Origin: Macrocystis pyrifera
Lineage: Eukaryota; Sar; Phaeophyceae; Laminariales; Laminariaceae
Length of the DNA stretch: 64,000 bases
NCBI GenBank assembly: GCA_031763025.1
Contig: JASSKH010000028.1
Coordinates: forward strand, 7,327,324-7,391,323
Reading direction: 5' to 3'
Positions 57,890 through 64,000 of the stretch are shown here, in pieces. Position numbers and translations under genes: made by a program. Position 1 is the stretch's first letter. Every line of letters starts with the position of its first letter. A model generated the notes under the pieces. That model saw nothing but the letters and a program-made list of their open reading frames with translations. It was not told where the DNA came from and did not search any database.

Positions 57890-59560
57890 GCATCGTCGCA
57901 ACCGAGTCCGAACTTCGGACGCTTATTGGGAATCTGCCGCACGTGTGCGGAGTAGTGCGGCCAGGGAAGTATTTTGTGCGTCGAATGCTGCTAGCCGTGG
58001 GATTGAACCAATTGAACCCGGGACAAGTAATACACGGAGCGTCGGGGAGCTCGCTAACGAGCGGTGTTGCCCTTACTCCGGAGTTTCATGCGGATGCCGC
58101 GCGCGAGGCTCAACAGGGGGAAGGCTCGGTGCTTCCTTACGCGAGTTTTTATCTCCAGTTGCACTCACACACACTGGTATCCGATGCCTCCAGCACCGCC
58201 ATGGGCGGGTACTGCTTGGAATCGGGCCGGTGGTGGCGGATGGAGTTGGCAGACGAGATGCAACAACGCCTGAGAGTGCACAAGCAGGATCAGGATGACT
58301 TGCCCATTAACGTGTTGGAACTGTTGGGTAGGGTAACCACGGCGTGGGCATTTGTCGGTCCCGCCGGGACGCCGCCGCAGTATGAGGGGGAACGCCTGTT
58401 ACTATTACTAAAAGGGGACAACATGTCGGCAATCACTGGGTGAATCGGCGTGAGGGGGGCACGGAGCCTCGATCGGGGGCGTTGATGCGCACATTAGGGT
58501 GTCTAGAAATGGATTCAGGTTGGTCGTTTCGCGGTAAGCATGCCGCTGGAATAGCCAACACGTTGGCCGATGGTATTTCGCAATGGCAGCGCGCGCCCAT
58601 CGACGTTTACCTCCGCGAATTCCGACCCGATTTCGACTGGCGGGAACAGACGCTGGAATTCGCCGGGGACGCGTTTTGTTCAGGGGTGTTGGCCTCCACT
58701 ACCTCCGAAACGCAGTTGCGGTCTCGTCTGAACATACTTACGCGTCAGGTTTCGCGTCTTGGTCCGGGTTTCGCAGACTAATGGGGAGAGACCAATACCC
58801 GAGGGCAGACGCGACTGCCGAAGACAACGAGTTGGCAATCGTTGACTTCGCCGCCTAGTGTGGTGCGTCGCAGGGTAACCAAGCGGAAACGAGCGCGAGT
58901 AAGATATCCGCAGTGTAATATTTTCACCAGTTAGAATACAGGTTGAGACTCCCCCCACGCAGTCACCAACAGCCATTGAAAGAAAGCTCGGGCGCACGCC
59001 GACGTGGGTACCGTCCGTCGGGTGCGACATCCGGTGTGATGGGACATGCTGCTCGAGGGGGAGCAACGCATACCCTCGGGGGGGGGGCGGGGGTCGGGTG
59101 TTACGGCTTTGTTTGGCTATTTTTTTTTTATAGCCCGTTCCGACGAGGTGTGGGCTAAGGACGGGGTTACACTGGCGACAGGCCGACAGGGCAGAAGTCC
59201 GATTTCGTGGACTCAAAGGGGACCAAGCAGGGGAGGGTAGCTTAGTAGTGAGAACACAGGACACCGTGCAGGGCACGCGGTCGGGGCTGCCGTCGCTCTT
59301 ATGGTGGAACTGATGTCGTATCACTCCATGCTGCCCGAACACGCACCTCTTTCCTCGTACCGTAGCTAGGGTAAAGTCGGAATATGGCGATACGGCCAAG
59401 CAACCCAGGCGCTTAAAGAGATCGTCACGGAGTCAGGGGCGAACTCCGACGAGTTCACAGTACATTCGCTCCGTATCGGGGGGGGGCTCGACGCTCACAG
59501 CGGGAAGAACCGTGTCGGAGCGAGTAATTCAGAGGGAAGGAAGATGGAAATCGGCGGCGT
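57890..59560 (+). pseudogene. DIRS-like tyrosine-recombinase retroelement, decayed
   Basis: Frame 57943-58443 begins with the end of a reverse transcriptase (VRPGKYFVRRMLLAVGL), then an RNase H-like domain with Asp in SDASSTAMGG, Glu in NVLELLG and Asp in KGDNMSAI. A one-base loss near 58437 shifts to 58440-58781 (NRREGG, ... IANTLADGISQW, ... QLRSRLNILTRQVSRLG). A second shift near 58781 leads to DATAEDNELAIVDFAA and a stop at 58856. Further on come LLEGEQ ... FFFIARSDE (59046-59150) and the recombinase HxxR motif in VHSLRIGG (about 59458-59481). RT, RNase H and a tyrosine recombinase in this order define DIRS-type elements, which integrate without a DDE integrase. Several shifts and stops make it dead. 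Confidence 0.75.
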
Positions 59561-60397
59561 ATAAGGTATACACGCGTATCAATAAAGAGGACATCAGTCA
59601 AGTGTCGCGGAAATTGGCGGACACAGGAGGGGGGTCTCAGAGACAACCCGGCCACGATACGGTCTGGGGAAAACTGTAAAGTATCGAAAGGACCTCGGAT
59701 TTGAGGGACTTTGAATGGTCGAAGACCGTTTTGGGGTACTCGGTCGTCCGAGACCGCACAGTAGTAGGCCCCAGTCGAGGGGGCCCAAGGGAGGGGAGCA
59801 ATAGGACTATACGTGGAGTATAGTAAGTAGTAGGGGCTGTTAGACGGAGTAACAGGGTGTCGGTACGAACATGGAAAACCGTCAGTGACATGGGTTGCAT
59901 GCCGAACGATGGAAACTCCCTCCCACGTCTCAGAGAACAAGAATAACAACAACCCGATTGGAAAGATAAAACAACAAAAGATGGGAGGGAAAAAGAAGTC
60001 TGAAAAGACGAAAGAGTGCGCACGGTCGGTAAGGCAAACGGTACTAACGAGCTGTGATATACAACCTAACACCAGGAACACATCATATGTACACTCGAAA
60101 AAAAAAAGAACAAAAAATGAAAACACGAAAAGGGTTAAGACCAACTATTGTGGGAAATTATTCCTCTGCTGTGTCGTTGTGTACGTACAGCGCTTGTATC
60201 TCTCTCTGTTAATAGGGTGAAGTATCAGCACGCTGGTATTAATACTGGATGTCAACGAGTAGAAGAGTGGTACGTGCCACGTACTAATATTAGTACACAC
60301 GAAGTTTTGCGTATTATACACGTATGATATCATTACGTACGTGTAGTTATACAAATAGTTTGCTCGTACGTGCTTTCAATGTCAACAAGGTATTTGC
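59561..60397. other. Flank of the DIRS remnant
   Basis: 59561-59700 may still be element sequence (stops in all frames). 59885-60130 is a Lys/Asn-rich frame of low complexity. No gene recognised. Confidence 0.4.
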
Positions 60398-61472
60398 CAA
60401 GGGTCATTACGGGAGACGAGGCCCCTGTGGGACGGGACGGGCGGGTTTCGCTCGCCGCAGGCGGGAATTTTTTTGCCCCCCATTGTGATGGGAATGGGCA
60501 TCCATCCCATCGTCAAATTGTGCCTCCGGTTGTGATGGGAACGGGAAATGCCCGCTTGCTTCTTACTTGGGATGGGAATGGGACGGGAAACTGAGGCATG
60601 CTTCGTTCGATGTGGCGGTATGGCAGTCGAACGTTCACGCCAACGGGATGGGACGGGAGTAGCGTGTCGTATAGAGGAGGTGGGAAACGGTGGAGAAATG
60701 TGAGAGAAACCATACGTCGTATGGGGGCACAACGGGAAACGACAACGTGGGCAAAACGGGAAGCGACAGAGTAGTGGGCAGGCACGGCGGGAAACGATAA
60801 TGGGGAATATATGGGACGTACTTCCCCTTCACCGCTGGCGTCAACTGCACCACATGCTTCCAAGTGCCTGACGTCTGCCTGTTTCTCCCAGCGCCAGCAC
60901 CGATCACTTCTTCTACGGCAACACCGTTGACAACCAGTGATCTCCTCGGCTGTGGGAGAGGCTCAGCAGCAGAGCCACCAGCGGGGTCCGCCCTTGTGCT
61001 TGGGTGGGCGTGTGGGTAGCGGGCGCGTTCTCTCTTCCTAAAAGAATCACGGGAGAACTCTTCAACTCTTTGGGATCTTCCCGTCATGCAATCCAAGATT
61101 CACAATGGTGCCAGTTATGGTGCGTATTGTACCTCATGCGTGTGTGGGCGTGCCACTGGTAGGTTCGTGGGAATAAGGTGGGAATGAGGATGGAAGAAGC
61201 CGTGCCCTCAACGGGAGTGGGGATGGAAGAAGCCGTGCCCACAATGACAATGAGAATGGCAGAAGCCGTGCCCACAACGGGAATGGGAAGCACGTGGGAT
61301 GGGGGGATGCTAGATCGGCCATTTGGGGAGTGAGTGGTTGTTAAATTCACGGTGGGATGGTCAGGATGGGAATGGGGAGTTCCAAATTCACGGTGAGATT
61401 TCCGACCCATTCCCATTCCCATCCCATCCACAATGAAAATTCCCGTCCCATTGTCTCCCGTGATAACCCTTG
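60398..61472 (-). mobile_element. hAT-like non-autonomous element with G-rich ends
   Basis: Terminal inverted repeats CAAGGGTCATTACGGGAGA (left) and CAAGGGTTATCACGGGAGA (right, reversed); CAAGG fits the hAT end rule YARNG. Both ends carry repeated GGGACGGGA/GGGATGGGAATGGG words in inverted orientation. A minus frame at 60635-61096 reads LVVNGVAVEEVIGAGAG, then SGTWKHVVQLTPAVKGKY, which might be the start of a BED-type zinc finger, as in hAT transposases, but the Cys/His ligands are not visible. The 8-bp flanks (GTATTTGC and AAATTTCA) agree at only four positions. Confidence 0.5.
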
Positions 61473-61559
61473 AAATTTCAAACGTCACCGGACAGCTTTC
61501 GTGGTCTTCAATTGCGCGCCTCTCGAAGTATATGAAACCCCTGTTCTGGCGGGCTCTGG

Positions 61560-62180
61560 AGACCAGAGCTAATTTTTGTGAAAATCCTCGGCAGCAACCG
61601 ATGGACGAAAACAATGACTCTGTCATGAAAGCTGAACGGAACGCGTTGATTGGGGTCTCCGACCCACCCTAGTTTCACAGTGCTCACACCTCGGTCGGTG
61701 ATATGTGGCGTAGGCCGGCCAAGCGTCTGTTGAAGAAAATGTTTTGGGGCCGGTCTGTAGAAGACAAACGACAAAAATCTCGAACCCTCTCCTATGGTAA
61801 GAAATAGTCCATTTTTCAGGTTTGACATCGATCGACAAACCCAACGACTACGTCACTAACTCTGAACGAAGCTCACGTTAGTGTGACACTGCTTACACTT
61901 CGGTCGGTGATATGTGGCGTGGGTGGGCTAGGCGTCTACTAAAAACATATTTGGCAACTGGTGTGTAGAAAACTGACGACAAAACACTCTCGATCCCTCT
62001 CCGTTGGCACAAAATAAAACTTTTCGAATGTTTGGACGAAGAGCGTAGGATGCCGCGGCCAACGTCTCGCCCCCTAGATCACGGATTTCAATGATACCTT
62101 CGAGGCCATCTTTTACGCTCATTGGCCTTGCCCTCCACAAAGCTCGCTGACTGTGGGTTGATTATATGTTAAGATCGAAG
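61560..62180 (+). repeat. Two diverged tandem copies of the 0.83-kb element interior
   Basis: GGTCGGTGATATGTGGCGT occurs at about 61693 and 61903. Around each, sequence matches the inner part of 23757-24589 (TCTGAACGGAGTGCGCTCGG region, CTCGATCCCTCTC, CGTCTCGCCCCCTAGA). The TIR ends are absent. A remnant, not a mobile copy. Confidence 0.6.
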
Positions 62181-64000
62181 GTCAATCGTCGCGTGACTGC
62201 GGGTGTGGGAACTGCGAGCTGTGTCTGACTTTCTGACTTTCTTCTTCCGCCGAATAAAACGCGGATATTCGGCCTAAAAACTCAGTTCCTGGAGGGCAAG
62301 TCTAAAATATCACGGGGCAGTTGACGCCAGCTATCTACCAATCATACCGCTGTATTAACGCGACCCACCCCAGCTATCTGCCAATCAAATCGCTATACAA
62401 GTATTAACGCGAAACGCGAGATCACGCCGCACCCAAACAAGGACAGTCAAAGGCACCGGTAGACTAGAATGCTCCCCGGAGTCTTCTGAGAGCTTTCTGG
62501 AATAGTTGTGCGTTCCTCCGGAGTCCTAGTTTGATTTTTAGAGCAACCAATCAGTTTTCTCTGGAAGTTAAAAAGTAGGATTGTCGGAATCGGGACCAGA
62601 AATAATGGACCTTCGAAGATTTTTGGTGCAAAGTCATGTGTTCCTCAGAACTGGCAATATGGACGAACAGTCCAACTACGACTCTGGAGAAACGGAAAGC
62701 GGTTCAAGAAAGCTCTCGGGAAACTAAGCGGAGGATCCCGAGGAGTATACCGGTGTTTTTTGGCAGTCCCGTCGAGTATATCGCGGGTTTTCGACAAAAA
62801 ACAAACTTCTTAGAGCCCTTCGAAAAATTCCCATGGTAGTCGGTTAAAAAAAACAAGACCGAAATAAAGAAAGAGATTAAGAAAAACGTGAATAAAAAAA
62901 TACGAAGCAAAGATGCGCTCAGGGAGCAGGCCGAGTCCCGAGGGCAAGGTTGCTGTTTGCTGGTACGATCAGTCGTATGAAATGTCCAGCTGATGGACCA
63001 ACATGATAAGGACACCACGAGAAGACCAGACGGAAGGCTAGAAGGCCAAAACAAGGGGGTAGAGAAAGAGCTCACAACAAACAAAAAACGAGCAGTCCTG
63101 TGTCCAGTTGGTGGGTCAAGGACGACACAAAGAGGACAGAGACAGACGGACCAAGGGGGGCTGAACAAAACGCCAACACAATGGGAAAAAGGAAAATATA
63201 ACGATGAGGTGACGCGGCAGCCAACGCAATATGGCAGGGTACGGGGGGGGGGGGGGGGGATATCATCGACTTGGCGGAGAATAGGGTCAACCAACAGACA
63301 GAAATAAAACAAATAAAACAGAGATTGTAACACAGAATTTAGGCAGTGGTCACTGGGCGTCTCAACTATTACGAGAAGGACGACCAGTGCCACGTTTCGG
63401 CGGGTGCCTTAACTTTCTCAGCCGGCCTGTAGCTGCTGCTGTTGCTACGCCTATGCTGCTGTTGTGTGCTGCCGCGTGCTTCAAAGCTTTCATTCAGAAT
63501 GTTTCTGACGCGCATCGCCTTACCATGAAAGCAAAGCGACATCGCAACAACGAGGATTGCTCATTTTTGCCGCGTTCGACAAACTCAGTAAAAAATAGTC
63601 CGACACCCCACCACCCTTGTCCGAGACCAGACAGGTGGGCATACTGAAACCAAAGCAGTACTGCTACACACACGCGCGTGTCCCAAGTATGTGCGCATGA
63701 TATCACACTGCATGACGACGACGTATTTTTGCGTGTACAAGGTCAGTCTCTCGTCCGCACGTACCCGTATCTCTCGGTCGTAGGCCGGGATGTTTATGCA
63801 CAACAAACAGGGAGATGTTATTTCTACCCGGTGTATGATCCACGTTGGTAGGAATAGCGTGCGCAGCAACTAGATGATACATATCGGTATAAGCTTCGAC
63901 CTGTGAAATTAGCTGACAGGGTCGTTGACTGCAACTACTTCAGTTTCACAGATGCCCCCTGGGTCCCTAGTTTACCCGAGTATACTAGGAGTATCGAGTA
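62181..64000. other. Right end of window, no recognised gene
   Basis: A plus frame at 62993-63307 is Lys/Gln/Thr-rich, and a 229-codon minus frame over the same A-rich DNA is Phe/Leu/Ser-rich; neither shows a domain. A run of about 17 G lies at 63243-63259. Two near-identical 30-bp phrases (CAGCTATCTACCAATCA and CAGCTATCTGCCAATCA) occur near 62329 and 62371. Confidence 0.4.

Overview
The window looks like an intron-rich, repeat-laden eukaryotic nuclear sequence. I favour a stramenopile, most likely a brown alga of the Ectocarpus type. That is inference from long introns, many microsatellites and homopolymers, and the mix of Ty3/Gypsy, DIRS-like, LINE, MULE and MITE remnants; nothing in the sequence proves the species. 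I see no bacterial operons, CRISPR array, rRNA, or convincing functional tRNA gene.

Layout. From 1 to about 27.8 kb the window holds two tandem, same-strand CaMK-type protein kinase genes. Kinase A is cut by the left edge; its last three recognisable exons are 1-219, 1846-2001 and 4798-4977. Kinase B has five exons at 8732-8950, 14125-14259, 17699-17956, 25700-25858 and 27574-27753, coding 317 residues with every visible intron in phase 0. Where the two genes overlap, their splice positions coincide and exon sizes nearly match (52/53 and 60/60 residues), so they are tandem paralogues. Their introns (up to 7.7 kb) are packed with mobile elements. These include an inverted pair of 0.83-kb TIR elements, tRNA-derived repeats, a 1.1-kb tandem duplication carrying its own insertion, a tyrosine-recombinase fragment, a LINE 3' end, and many copies of a dispersed repeat that ends in poly-C.

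From 28 to 39 kb I see no convincing host gene, only more poly-C-ended repeats, MITEs and a second LINE fragment. On the minus strand, 39.66-41.94 kb is the integrase/chromo-like end of a Ty3/Gypsy element, broken by one in-frame amber codon. Next to it is a 126-bp minisatellite (42.3-43.9 kb) with a duplicated 614-bp higher-order block. From about 46 to 49.7 kb lies an intron-containing Mutator-like (MULE) gene joining an OTU protease-like segment to a MULE transposase core and a SWIM-like zinc finger, damaged between the first two. SINE copies, an 81-bp perfect inverted duplicate and a 400-bp GGGCCC-ended MITE follow. A decayed DIRS-type tyrosine-recombinase retroelement lies at 57.9-59.6 kb and a hAT-like non-autonomous element at 60.4-61.5 kb.

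Across all of this, the 9-mer TACCWGGTA occurs 19 times where roughly 0.5 is expected by chance. In one case a decayed LINE frame shows it as a 7-bp insertion at a TA. I read it tentatively as the scar of a TA-targeting mobile element.
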